The notes under the pieces were generated by a model. That model saw only the letters and a program-made list of their open reading frames with translations, ran no database searches and was not told the origin of the DNA. A DNA stretch of 64,000 nucleotides from Pseudopithomyces maydicus (Eukaryota; Ascomycota; Dothideomycetes; Pleosporales; Didymosphaeriaceae), in the NCBI GenBank assembly GCA_026873275.1, contig JANTUC010000017.1:124001-188000 (forward strand), written 5' to 3'. Positions 1 to 10,191 of this stretch are shown here, in pieces. Both the position numbers and the translations under genes were made by a program. The stretch's first letter is position 1. The number at the start of each line of letters is the position of its first letter.

Positions 1-608
1 ACTACCGCGCCTGGTACGGTTTAGGACAAACATACGAGCTGCTGGAAATGCACTCGTACGCACTATTCTACCACCAGCGCGCCACAGCGCTCAAACCATT
101 TGACCCGAAACTATGGATGGGCGTCGCGCAATGCTTTAGCAAGGTCGGCAAAATCACGAACAGCATCCGGGCGTACAAGCGCGCCCTGGTCGCCGGCTCG
201 TACTACGAGGCATCCGCTTCCTTCGGCTCCGGAGACGTGTCTGCGCTCGGCGGCGGCGTCCTCGACCCCGAAGTCCTCTACCAAATTGCCCTCCTCTACG
301 AACGCCAGCACGACATGCAGGAATGCGCGGCCTACATGGAGCTCGTGCTCGCCCAAGAGGAAGGTCCCGATTTCGACGAGGCAAACCCCGACGCGGGCAA
401 CGGCGTCGGCGTCACCGTCACGACGAGCAAGGCGCGGCTGTGGCTCGCGCGCTGGGAGTACATGCGCGGCGTGTACCAGCGGGCCATGGAGCTCGCGAAC
501 GAGCTGTGTCAGGATGGGGTGGAGGTCGAGGATGCGAAGGCGCTCGTTCGCGATATTCGCGCGAGGATGGAGCGCGGAAAGCACGATGGGATGGATTCGA
601 CGCCGTAG
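1..608 (+). CDS. APC8/Cdc23-like anaphase-promoting complex subunit, C-terminal part
   Basis: The frame is open from the window edge (first full codon at 3) to TAG at 606-608, so the N-terminus is missing. The visible ~200 residues begin with YRAWYGLGQTYELL and continue with ALFYHQRATALKPFDPKLW, successive tetratricopeptide helices typical of the Cdc23/APC8 scaffold subunit of the anaphase-promoting complex, the ubiquitin ligase that drives anaphase. A further TPR-like stretch (VLYQIALLYERQHD, then ARLWLARWEYMRGVYQRAMELANEL) lies near the end. A Gly/Asp-rich linker around 375-415 interrupts the repeats. Identity as Cdc23 rests on remembered family motifs; another TPR protein cannot be fully excluded. 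Confidence 0.82.
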   Translation, partial: YRAWYGLGQTYELLEMHSYALFYHQRATALKPFDPKLWMGVAQCFSKVGKITNSIRAYKRALVAGSYYEASASFGSGDVSALGGGVLDPEVLYQIALLYERQHDMQECAAYMELVLAQEEGPDFDEANPDAGNGVGVTVTTSKARLWLARWEYMRGVYQRAMELANELCQDGVEVEDAKALVRDIRARMERGKHDGMDSTP

Positions 609-987
609 AAAGGGAAGGAAGGGGGTGATCCGTCCATGGATCCACGCACCACAGCGCAGCGCAACACGGCACAACACAGAACGTGAACATGAATGGCGTC
701 TACATAGGCATGATACCCGGTATGTATGTATACATTCACGTATACACGTACCAAGAACAGAATAGCAGAACGCAAACAATAGAAAATGAAATACCATACC
801 AACTGCCCCCAGCCCTTGCACATCTACACGCCATCTACTCACCCCTACCATCACCCTCGCCATTCACTCATCCCAGCTAGCTAGCCAGAGCCACCCCTCA
901 CCACGGACTGACCTCCCTCCCCATAGCGTGGGGTACATGCATCCATCCATACATGCATGCACCCATCCATCCATCCACTCACCAAAC

Positions 988-1050
988 CCATCCCATCCCA
1001 TCCCATCCCATCCCATCCCATCTCATCCCATCCCATCTCATCCCATCCCG
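988..1050. repeat. CCCAT pentanucleotide microsatellite
   Basis: About twelve units of CCCAT with occasional CTCAT variants, directly after CATC/CATG repeats at 935-975. This is a slippage-prone simple repeat. Confidence 0.9.
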
Positions 1051-2414
1051 TCCACGCCCACCAGCGATCCCTCCCACGCCCACGCACGCTCCACGTTGGT
1101 GGCTTCCGCCTAGCACCCGCCTAGCACCCGTCTAGGATCCAACCAGGGCTAGACCGCAGTCGTTTCATCCCCGTCTCGCGCACGCCCCTCTGATAACGGC
1201 CGTCTGGGTCGAGCGCGGGCTAGTCGGGTACGTACGTGCGTACGTACCTGGGGGTTAGTACCTGGTATGTACTGCACTGCCTAGGTGTGGATGGATGGGT
1301 GTCGGGAGATGGTTACCGATGGGCTGGGGTTTGGGGTGCGTCGCGGGAGGAAAGTGCCGATGGGAGGGAGGGAGGGAGCGGTAGGTTGTGGGGGCGGAGG
1401 GGAGGGGAGGGATGGCGTGGGTATCTATGTCTGTATATAGTGTATGTGTGGTGTGTATGTATGTTTGTACCTACACGCATATCCGTACGCACTACGTACG
1501 AGACGGCACGAGCAACCAACCAAACAAAAAAAGGAAAGCAACAAAGCGGGTGGCGATGGGAAGGTCGCTGCCTGTGGCTTTGACTTCGTGGTATGTAGAT
1601 GCATGTGGAGGGTCGAGGGTGGACCTGGTACTCAATTTCCGCGGCGGACTGGGACTGGCTGGGCTGGCTGGGCTGGGTTCGATTGGAATAGGTACGTGGA
1701 CCGGGACATGCCGTGGAGTTGGATCTTTGGAACGAAGGATGCATTGCGTTTGTGTTGCGTGCTGCATGCCAGGCAGGCCGCGCTGCGCTGCGCTGTACCC
1801 GGGATATAAACGTTCCGCGGTCGTATCGTGGCGTGGCGTCTCGGTGTAGCATGCATCTCGCACGTGGTGCGTGGCTTTCTGTCGGGGTATTTTCCGCGTT
1901 GGCCTGGTTTTTGGGTTATCGTATAGCATGTACCTGTGTAGTTTATCCCCATCTTCGGGTTAGTTAAAACACCTGAATTCATTCCTTCGTCATGTTGCGA
2001 TTGCGCTCTGTGTACATGTCTAGCATATGTATGTGTTCCAAAATAAAACCCAAACCCTCAACAGACATCAATGACTATGTATACATGCACACCCTCATCT
2101 CCCCTTCCACGAAAGCATTCCCATCCCCTCAATCCCCATCCCGACCCCAACCCTCCTTCCCTCCCTGCCGATCACCCCAAATCCGCCCGTGCGCACCCCA
2201 AAGGATCACGCACGTGCACCCACGTAAATCTCCTGGCCCAGCGCCACGAATTGCCCCTACCCTGCTCTAACTAGCGCAGCGTAGCGCGAGAGATACGCTC
2301 GAGACGTCTGCATGTATATGGATAGGCGGGAGGGACGCGCCTGAGGGGGCGTCTGGAGCTGCGATGGATCGCTCGCTTGGTTGGCTTTGGGTTTGTGATT
2401 TTGGTGTCACACAC

Positions 2415-2420
<6 letters not shown>

Positions 2421-2445
<25 letters not shown>

Positions 2446-2446
2446 T
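2421..2446. repeat. ACAG tetranucleotide microsatellite
   Basis: Six to seven perfect ACAG units preceded by a short CA/GA tract. Simple-sequence repeat in noncoding DNA. Confidence 0.85.
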
Positions 2447-2638
2447 ACGTCCAGACGGTAGTGGGCTGTCCGTGGGTCTCGTGGGAAGGTAATTGATTGT
2501 GCGGTGGGAAGATTAGAAGAGGAGATACGGACTGGGCTGGCAAGAGTTAGAGTGCGAGGGAGCTGGGCTGGGAACTAGTCGAAGAGGTGCGTTGTTAGGG
2601 ATCGTCGTTTTCGTATAGACCTTGACTCGTCGGAAGAG

Positions 2639-4248
2639 ATGGATGGGTGGGAGCTCGTGGGTAGAGCGGATGATGCCAAATCTTATGGGTTCGACACCCA
2701 GCGCGTGGATCAGAAGGTATTCGTGGTACGTATGTGTTTGTTCATCTTGAGTATTCTTTTCTCCGTCTTCCTGTCCTCCGCTTGTACATATATGTACCCA
2801 TTTTCTATCCATGCATACATGTAACATGGCTAACCGTTGTCACACGCCTCGATCCAGCCCGTCATCTGGGCTATGATATGTTCCTCGTTCCTGTTCCTCC
2901 CTTTCCGCTTCTGGACTCGATGGCGTACGTTCCGTCGCTTTTTCTCGGACGACGCATTCGTGCTGTTGGCATGGCTATGTGCGGTGGCTATGGGTGCGTT
3001 GGCGGTGTACATGGAGAGTGCGATGTACTGGACTATGCGGTTGACGCTTGGGCCGATTGATCCGAGCAAAATACGACCGGAAGATGCGATGAAGTCGTTG
3101 AAGGTGGTGAGTAGATTTTTGTACGTATTCTTGTGGAACATGTGCGCGTGCGTGTGCCTCTTGCACATGGCGTTTCTCCTTACCCTGTGTCTTCATGGCA
3201 GTGCTACACACATTCATATAACAAAGCGTCCTTGTAACGACGCGGAGAGCTCCACGGAGATAGACTCACCCATGTACAATTTAACTGACACGGATATAAT
3301 TAGGTGCGCCGCTTCTCGAACAGCACTATCATTTCCTTCATGCTTATGTATACATCGCTCTGGCTCGTCAAGCTCAGCTTCCTGCTGTTCTTCTACCGGC
3401 TTGGGCCCCGCCTCATCCATGAGATGAAGACTCATTGGTGGGCCGTCGCTACCTTTACAGCGCTCGCGTACGGCGCAACGTTCGCGTCGTACCCGTACAT
3501 GTGCACTTTTGGATCTTTCGAGCAGATTACAACCCCGTACTGCATGGCGGAACAGAACCTTTCTTTTGTCAGCATGAAGGTCAACACTGTATTGGATGTG
3601 CTCACCGACGTTCTCAGTAAGTCAATCAGGTTACTCTCAGTATTTTGAACCGGTTTATGAGTATACCCATGAGCACGAATCTCGTCGAGGAGAACCTGCG
3701 TTAACGGGAAGTGCTGACATAAGATCCCAGTCATGACGATCCCCTTCAACATCCTCTGGCGATCCCGCATCCCACGGAGACAGTCCCTCGCTCTAGGTGG
3801 CGTCTTCTCGCTCGTCCTTGTCACCATCACCTTCGCCATTGTCCGCGCAACGGTATCGACCGTCGGTGTTACCAAGCAAATGGATTCACCCTGGGTGCTG
3901 GTGTGGAGCTCCGCCGAAGCAAACATCGCGATCATCGTTGCATGTATCGGTTCGTTCCGGATGCTCTTTGTGCAGAACCGCAGGGAAGACAGGGGTCAGG
4001 GATTCAGAGTGGGAATGCGGAGACGGAGAAGCAAAACAACGACAGTGGTGGTGACTGCGAGCGTGGAAGAGATGGCTAGTCCAACAACACATTCAGGGTG
4101 GGATACTAGGGGAACGGTGGAAAGTACGATGGAAGCGGCTGTGCCGAGTACGATTGAGACGACTGTGCAAAGTACAATGGCGAGTGAGACCATCGCGTCG
4201 AATTTAAGTGGTGGATGGAGGACTACGTATGAATCACAGAGGGTCTGA
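2639..4248 (+). CDS. Fungal rhodopsin-like (SAT4/PTH11-type) seven-helix membrane protein
   Basis: Four exons fit in phase: 2639-2725, 2858-3106, 3304-3616 and 3731-4248, giving about 388 aa. The introns start GTACGT, GTGAGT and GTAAGT and end in AG. After a short N-terminal exon the protein shows hydrophobic helices and the FSDDAFVLLAWLCAV signature near residues 50-65. Later segments include MYTSLWLVKLSFLLFFYRL and IPFNILWRSRIP, both typical of the fungal 'rhodopsin domain' integral membrane family. No CFEM domain is present. Members are thought to act as plasma-membrane receptors or sensors, but no ligand can be read here. The tail after residue ~290 is Ser/Thr-rich with repeated STxE motifs. 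The first exon is the least certain; translation could also start at 2873, which would lose much of the first helix. Confidence 0.82.
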
Positions 4249-4474
4249 TACGACCCTGTTGGGTGGTTTATTCCGTCGGGCTGGCTACTTTTGGCGCGTG
4301 GGGAGTTTCGGTCATGGTGCGGATTTGTTCATTCATGTTGTATACCACTGATTTTTGGGAATGCTTGGATTGTCCCTTTTTGTTTCACATACGCTTCTCT
4401 TCGTATATCTCTTGGGTTGCTGTTCTGCAGTGGTGCTTGCCGGAACAGATGGTATTAAGGTCATGCCCACATCT

Positions 4475-4976
4475 CTAATCAATATACCACTTCGCCACAT
4501 GCCCCTGGCACTTCACTGTTCCTCTAGCCGACACTCTCCCCGCGTGTTTTGATCCAAATCTCTTGTTGACCTCATCCAGAATGTCTACGATATCCTGATT
4601 GTCCATGTAGAACCTGTATTCTCCAGGGTCACCCTATCAATGTTAGTTCTAGCCTCTAGAAGGCACAAAGAATTGTATCCTTTGAGCAATCAGGTAGAGC
4701 ACTTACTCGTCCGATGCTAAACGCACAGTCTGAGTAGACTAATTTCTGAACCCATCCCTCTGGCTTTCCTTCAAAGCTTACACTCCAGTCGCCCGCATCA
4801 GTAAGGATGTTGCTACATGTAGATTCACACTGCGAGGTTGATGGAGGTGATTTGTTGCTTGTGGTTACGTCTTCGAAGGTGAGTGTGTCACAGTATCCTT
4901 TGGTTGCCTTGTTTCCGGTGCAGCGGTTTACTGCGGCGGTGGCCACGGTGGCAAAAAGGAAGAAGGAAAGATGCAT
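4475..4976 (-). CDS. Small cysteine-rich secreted protein (effector candidate)
   Basis: Two exons on the minus strand, 4976-4707 and 4633-4475, are joined by a 73-bp intron (donor GTAAGT), giving 142 aa. The first ~15 residues (MHLSFFLFATVATAA) form a clear signal peptide. The mature part has six cysteines and begins NRCTGNKATKGYC; the second exon carries DNQDIVDILDEVNKRFG and ends WYID. I recall this architecture from uncharacterised secreted proteins of plant-associated and saprophytic ascomycetes but cannot attach a biochemical function. It converges on the rhodopsin-like gene with 226 bp between the stops. Extracellular action is inferred from the signal peptide and cysteine content. Confidence 0.82.
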
Positions 4977-5034
4977 TGTACTCCGGAATTGTGACCTTGA
5001 GAAGTGCAGTGTGATTCAACTGTGGCAATCCAAT

Positions 5035-5044
5035 GTTTATATAT
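5035..5044 (-). promoter_or_regulatory. TATA-like element of the secreted-protein gene
   Basis: On the minus strand this reads ATATATAAA and lies about 60 bp upstream of the start codon at 4976. Position and sequence fit a core promoter, but many AT-rich sites occur by chance. Confidence 0.35.
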
Positions 5045-5090
5045 GTGTGTTTAGATGACGTTGGGGCCAAGTTCCTAGACAATGCGGCGT

Positions 5091-5138
5091 AAAGATGGCG
5101 CAGTGCAAAGATGGCGCAGTGCAAAGATGGCACGGCAC
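5091..5138. repeat. 16-bp tandem repeat, about three copies
   Basis: Two exact copies of AAAGATGGCGCAGTGC (5091-5106 and 5107-5122) are followed by a diverged third copy running into ACGGC repeats. No coding role is apparent. Confidence 0.75.
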
Positions 5139-6139
5139 GGAACGGCACGGCTGAATAAGATGTCTCAATGCAAGATATTGCTCATATAGTAAATGTGGTA
5201 TGATCGCGATAGTCGATATGCAGGAACCCGTGCGGTTCTGCGGCGCAGTAAACCTATGGAGGTATGTAGCGAGAGGCGTAGTAATTGAATGTCGATGCAG
5301 AGAAAAGCTCAAACCGCACTTCTTCAACGCCATCTTTATACCCAACAATTGAATTCATCCAAGTTCATCCCTTGTTTCTGACGTTCACGATTGTGAACTC
5401 ATGGGGGTCACGCGTGTGTGAAGGGCGGTGACATTGATGCTCGTGCACAGCCAATCAGCTTTCGTCATGCTTTACGCGCCCAAATTTCCCCTGCTTGCGT
5501 CATACGATTGGTTAAGCGAAACCTCGTCACACTCTACACTTCGTACACGATGCCAATCAGTTGCTTCTGTAGGAGTGTGTTGTGGGGATTAGGCAGGAGG
5601 TTGGGCTGGCGGAGTGATGAGGGACGGGATGGTGATGTGATCAGGGCAAATTATTACTTTATGCGAATATACTGAGCACCTCAACAGTATTGGATATCGC
5701 TCTCTTTCTGATCCCTTCGTTGAGCATAGAGTCAGACGTTGAACGAGCGTGCCGTGCTTGCTTGGATCCTGCTGCCTAGCCTGCACCTTTGTGGTGCCTG
5801 TTATGTCTCTGTTGTACTGCCTAAGTTTCAACAGAATACCAACAGTTGACCATCGCAATAGCAACCTTCACCTTTGAAACGTGGACATAGCTAACTTTTA
5901 GTTCATCAAATAGTCGAGGAAGGAAGAACAGGCCTCTAGGGATATCTGCAGGATGAGATGGGGCAGACCGGATCAGCAATGATCCGAGACCCATCGGCTG
6001 TCCGCCAAGCCCTACCAACCGGGCGTAGCTGGGAGATACCGCGGCTGAAACCGAGTAGGAGTCAAACAATCGACTACACAGCATCATTCGAGGTGTCCCT
6101 GTCTAGTACAAGCAAAAAAGCCTTCTACGATCACTCATA

Positions 6140-7274
6140 ATGGATTCAGACACTCAGTTCTATACCTGTAACACGTGCTCTTGTACCTTTATTTCCAGCG
6201 AGCTTCAGAGAATCCATATGCGAGCGCCTTGGCAGTGCGATATGTTTCCTCCCACGACTTACTCGTACTAATCATATTTCCAGTGTGGGTAATGTGAAGC
6301 GGCGCATGAACCAGATGCCACCCCTGACTCAGGAGCAATTCGATGTCCAGACACAGCCAGAGAAGGGTTCCGATCGCAAAAAGAGCAAGGAAGCTGATGC
6401 GCGAGCTCCAGCGGAACCTAGATCGGAAAAGACTAATGAAACAGGCAAAAGGATATCTCCCTCGGAATGCCTATTCTGCAACACAGATTCATTGAACGTA
6501 GGAGATAATGTTGAACACATGCAATCTGTTCACGGACTATACATCCCCGAACCCGACCAATTGTCTGATATGAAGACATTCCTTGGCTATCTTGCATTCA
6601 TTATATGCGACTACAACGAATGTCTCTACTGTGGAGCGGAAAAGAACAGCTTAGAAGCGGTTCAAACTCATATGAAGGACAAAGGCCACTGCATGATCAA
6701 CCTAGACGGTGAATCAGAGCTTCTGGATTTCTGGGACGTGTCCGACGATGATAACAGCGACAAGGAAAACGATGCGGAGAATGGGTCCATCAAATACACT
6801 GGAAACTATATATCTGCTACCGAACTACGATTGCCCTCTGGTGCCATTATCACCTCACGCTCCGACACTGCTCAGCGTGCAAAGCCGACGCTCGCCAAGT
6901 CGAGGGTCAAGGCGTCGCAGATGCGAGCCAAGAAGGATGAAATGAAGGCAGTCACGGACGGGAGCGAGAAGGATAACCCCAAAGCACCTGACAACAACCG
7001 ATCTATGCGCACGCAGCCCGGCACCGATCGTCGTGTGGCTGTTCGTGGAGAGATGGGACTGGTCGGCTTGCCAGAGCAACAGAAGCGCGCTTTGATGGCA
7101 ACAGAAGTAAAGATGAAGAAGCGTGAGCACATTGCCAGGTCAGCGCAAAGATGGGCTGCAGAGAAAGTTGCAAACAAGCAGAAGTTCTTCAAGGTACGTG
7201 ATGCTTTGATGTGATTGTGGGAAAAGCAACTAATAAAATTACAGGCAGACGTGCCGGGGAGGAAAAATGGTTGA
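6140..7274 (+). CDS. REI1/ZNF622-like zinc-finger protein, short form
   Basis: Three exons are read: 6140-6234, 6284-7193 and 7245-7274, about 344 aa. Intron 1 (49 bp, donor GTGCGA) has a TACTAAT branch site; intron 2 has donor GTACGT and a CTAAT branch site. Joining exons 1 and 2 produces HMRAPW-H-VGNVKRRM, the post-finger signature of REI1/ZNF622, cytosolic factors of late 60S subunit maturation. Finger 1 is YTCNTCSCTF...H (residues 8-27). Two C-terminal fingers follow: ECLFCNTDS...H and ECLYCGAEKNSLEAVQTHMKDKGHC. The usual second finger (CxxC...NHxxSxKH) is absent; a ~60-residue charged linker lies there instead. The C-terminal third is basic. It may be a diverged paralogue rather than the housekeeping REI1. 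Confidence 0.78.
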
Positions 7275-8217
7275 TCCATACGTGATTATTATCAAGCTTT
7301 CACTTTTACGTGGTGATTGAATCATAGACTATCTCAAAGAATCGATCCCGTTTTATCTACATACCAAAGAATACTCTGCGGTAATTTCCATCTTGGTATC
7401 AATGATGTCTTCTGGGCAGTGTTCTAAGTCCTGTTCGAATGATGAAGCATCTGGTAACTAGCTGATGGTGAGAGCCATCGACTGCGGCCCTCTTGATGGT
7501 TGTACTTACAACAGACGCTTCTCAGCAGCACCACTATCCAGTAGCTGGTTTTGGTTGTGATGCATTTGGACTGGATAGGCTGGCCCTATAGAAGACTTGG
7601 TCATGTTAATAGTTTTAGAGACATGCTTGAATGTCCGTTTTGGAGTTCTCAAGGGGTTCTGTCGAGCCCCGTCGCAGCCCGATAGCTGAAATTAAAAGAG
7701 ACGACCAAGGACTTTACGCGCGTTCCTGTTAGAAACAATAAGACTGTCATACATTATGGGAGGACGGTAGCATTGCGTGTGTGTGATGAAATAGCCCGAT
7801 TGAATCGTGTATCACACTATATCTATAATCTCTTAAACAATTAAAAAGCTGCCGCACTTGAATTTATCAGTAGTAGAGACGTTGTTGTGTATCATTCTCA
7901 TTCGTGGACGTCGGCTTCGGAAGGCAATTTTGAAATTAGCAATCACATGGTGGGGTCCAAGACATACCTGTAGTGCCTTTTGCTTAAGCTAAAACTTAGC
8001 CCCCCATGATTGAGGCGTAGCATCATTGATTCGAGCTAGCACTTCCAGTGGCCTCGGTGCCTTCGGTGCCTTCGGTGCCCTTGGATGCTCTTCGTCTCCG
8101 ATATTCCCCTCGTCTCCGCCGGGAAGGTTCCGGCCGAATATCGCTCATCTGATAAGATAAGCCCCAGACCCCTCACATCACCACCCAGATCAGCCTTGTT
8201 CCCTCGCCACATCAATC
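7275..8217. other. Intergenic region
   Basis: About 0.9 kb with no supported gene. A CTTCGGTGC motif repeats three times near 8055-8082, just upstream of the amidohydrolase gene. Confidence 0.5.
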
Positions 8218-9876
8218 ATGTCCTCCAGCAAAACTCTAGTTCTCACCAACGGTCATTTTTATACCGGAATCAAGACCGAGAATGGATCCAGCTCAACCCG
8301 CTCGACTCTAGTCGTGAAAGATGGAAAGATTGTTTACCTTGGTCCTTCCGATTCAAATGTCCTCCATCAATATAGCGATATAGAAGAGCAGGATCTCAAG
8401 GGACGACATGTACTACCATCTTTCATCGATGCGCACACGCATCTCCTATTACTTGGCCAATCTCTCGCAAAGGTCCAACTGGACGGATGTAAGGATCTCA
8501 GGGAAATTCGCCTTCGTATCGCCCAATATGTCCAACAAAATCCCGATAAAGAGAGGGTACTGTGCAGTGGTTGGATGCACAGTATGACCGACAGCCAAGC
8601 GAAAGCTTCAATGCTTGACGATCTTACCGACAAACCAATCTACATTGACTCCAAAGACTTGCACTCGTGCTGGTGCAACACTGCTGCTCTGGCCGAAATG
8701 GGTGTGCAAAACATGCCTGATCCTGCTGGAGGGACTATCGAGCGTGATGCCGAGGGGAAAGCATCAGGGCTGCTGAGTGAAGCGTGTGTGCTGTTGATTG
8801 TGTGGCCATGGCTAGCGCAGGTGTTGAGCGTAGAAGAGAAGATGACGAGTTTGAGAGCGGGCATCAAAGCGTACCACGAGAACGGCGTCACAGGATGTAT
8901 TGATATGGCTATGGACGAGAACGCATGGGAAGCTATCCTTGCGCTGAGGGAAGCGGAGGGAGGACGACTGCCAATGCGTCTTGCAGCGCACTGGTGTATC
9001 AACCCTGGGAATGGTGAGGCAGATCGCTTGAAACAAGTAGAACGAGCAGTCGAACTCGCAGGCTTATACAATGCCTCGACTTCACCGGACCTGCGTGTTG
9101 TGGGAATCAAGATCATTTGCGACGGCGTGATTGACGCGTGTACAGCTGCTTTGAAGGAGCCGTACACAACGAACGTCGCAAGCCCAGACCCGATATGGAC
9201 ACCTTCAATGTTGGATCCTGTTGTGAAAAGAGCTTGCGAAGCTGGTCTTCAATGTGCCCTGCACGCTATCGGCGACCAAGCTGTCCACAACGCCGTCAAC
9301 GTGCTCGAAGCACATGGCGAACCCGGTCAACGGCATCGCATCGAGCATCTCGAACTCACAGCTCCAGAGGATGCCGCACGCCTAGGGAAGCTAGGTATCA
9401 CAGCGTCCATTCAACCAGTACATGCTGACCCCGCGATTCTTCGTGCATGGCCAGCATTGTTGGGTCCGGAGCGGGTCAAACGCGCATTTGCATACCAGGA
9501 TTTTGCAGGCCACGGAGCGACATTGGCCATAGGGTCTGATGCGCCGACGGCACCACATCCACCTCTCAAGAATCTGTACGTCGCTACAACGCGCAGATCG
9601 GCGCGGTATCCAGACGCAGGTGATCAGCCTGTGAACGCGCATTTCAAACTTGGTATCGCGGAGGCTGTCAATGCGGCAACTCGTGGAGCAGCATATTCCT
9701 GTTTCGGCGAGGACCGCCTGGGCACATTGGAAGTGGGGAAAGAGGCTGACTTCGTGATCGTGGAGATGGATTTTCGGCCCGAGGGATTACTGAGCGCTAA
9801 GGTGGCACAAACGTATTTTGCGGGAGACAAAGTTTACGATGCTGCAGCCGGGTCAGAGGATACGCCGGAGATATGA
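8218..9876 (+). CDS. YtcJ-like amidohydrolase family 3 protein
   Basis: One uninterrupted frame of 552 aa. The N-terminal beta-sandwich part (LVLTNGHFYTG, VVKDGKIVYLG) leads to the metal-binding motif PSFIDAHTHLLLLGQS at residues ~70-85. Downstream come GVTGCIDMAMDENAWEA, the barrel segments LHAIGDQAVHNAV and HRIEHLE (metal-ligand histidines), GSDAPTAPHPP, and the closing LGTLEVGKEADFVIVEMDF. This order is that of the YtcJ/exoenzyme-regulatory branch of metal-dependent amidohydrolases, which hydrolyse C-N bonds of cyclic or acyl amides. The physiological substrate is unknown. No signal peptide is seen, so it is probably cytosolic. The start at 8218 is the first in-frame ATG and matches the family's beginning. 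Confidence 0.9.
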   Translation: MSSSKTLVLTNGHFYTGIKTENGSSSTRSTLVVKDGKIVYLGPSDSNVLHQYSDIEEQDLKGRHVLPSFIDAHTHLLLLGQSLAKVQLDGCKDLREIRLRIAQYVQQNPDKERVLCSGWMHSMTDSQAKASMLDDLTDKPIYIDSKDLHSCWCNTAALAEMGVQNMPDPAGGTIERDAEGKASGLLSEACVLLIVWPWLAQVLSVEEKMTSLRAGIKAYHENGVTGCIDMAMDENAWEAILALREAEGGRLPMRLAAHWCINPGNGEADRLKQVERAVELAGLYNASTSPDLRVVGIKIICDGVIDACTAALKEPYTTNVASPDPIWTPSMLDPVVKRACEAGLQCALHAIGDQAVHNAVNVLEAHGEPGQRHRIEHLELTAPEDAARLGKLGITASIQPVHADPAILRAWPALLGPERVKRAFAYQDFAGHGATLAIGSDAPTAPHPPLKNLYVATTRRSARYPDAGDQPVNAHFKLGIAEAVNAATRGAAYSCFGEDRLGTLEVGKEADFVIVEMDFRPEGLLSAKVAQTYFAGDKVYDAAAGSEDTPEI

Positions 9877-10191
9877 ACAATCCCGCATAAGTGGGGATAT
9901 TCATGGATCGGGGGACACGGAATGGGTGTAAATATAGACAGCAGTCCTTGTCCGACCGTCCTTTGAATCACGATCTTTGAAATCAAATCTCTAGCGAATG
10001 CGAAAATAGCTTAGCCACTACGACTTTCTGGTACAAGAACTCAGTGCACCCGCAAAGCTCATGATTTTCTTGTCTCTTGTCTCATCTCAAAGAAGGTTTG
10101 TCACGAATCCTTATCTAGGCCTCTATGCAAGATTCGCAACAATGTCGTCACAATCATCCAGTATTTCTGCTCAGCAAACATTCCATTAGGA
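9877..10191. other. Short convergent intergenic region
   Basis: 315 bp between the 3' ends of the amidohydrolase gene and the transcription-factor gene. Only presumed 3' untranslated sequence is expected here. Confidence 0.5.

Larger units (their letters stand above)
609..2638. other. Intergenic region with simple repeats
   Basis: About 2 kb without a supported gene. It holds GT-rich, CATC and CCCAT repeats near 930-1050, G-rich tracts at 1360-1420 and an ACAG tract near 2420. Open frames on both strands here are low-complexity translations. Confidence 0.6.
4977..6139. other. Intergenic region
   Basis: Divergent spacer between the secreted-protein gene and the zinc-finger gene. It holds a TATA-like site, a short 16-bp tandem repeat and unconvincing short frames. 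Confidence 0.55.

Noticed and set aside
111..863. 250-codon minus-strand frame
   Set aside because: Antisense shadow of the APC8-like gene, extending into simple sequence.
1313..1852. Overlapping frames on both strands of 120-180 codons
   Set aside because: Low-complexity GT/GA-rich DNA; neither strand shows a domain, intron signals or codon bias of a gene.
2639..2725. Rhodopsin-like gene starting only at 2873
   Set aside because: An upstream ATG exon with a good donor (GTACGT) and in-phase acceptor supplies the usual N-terminal segment, so the longer model is preferred, though not proven.
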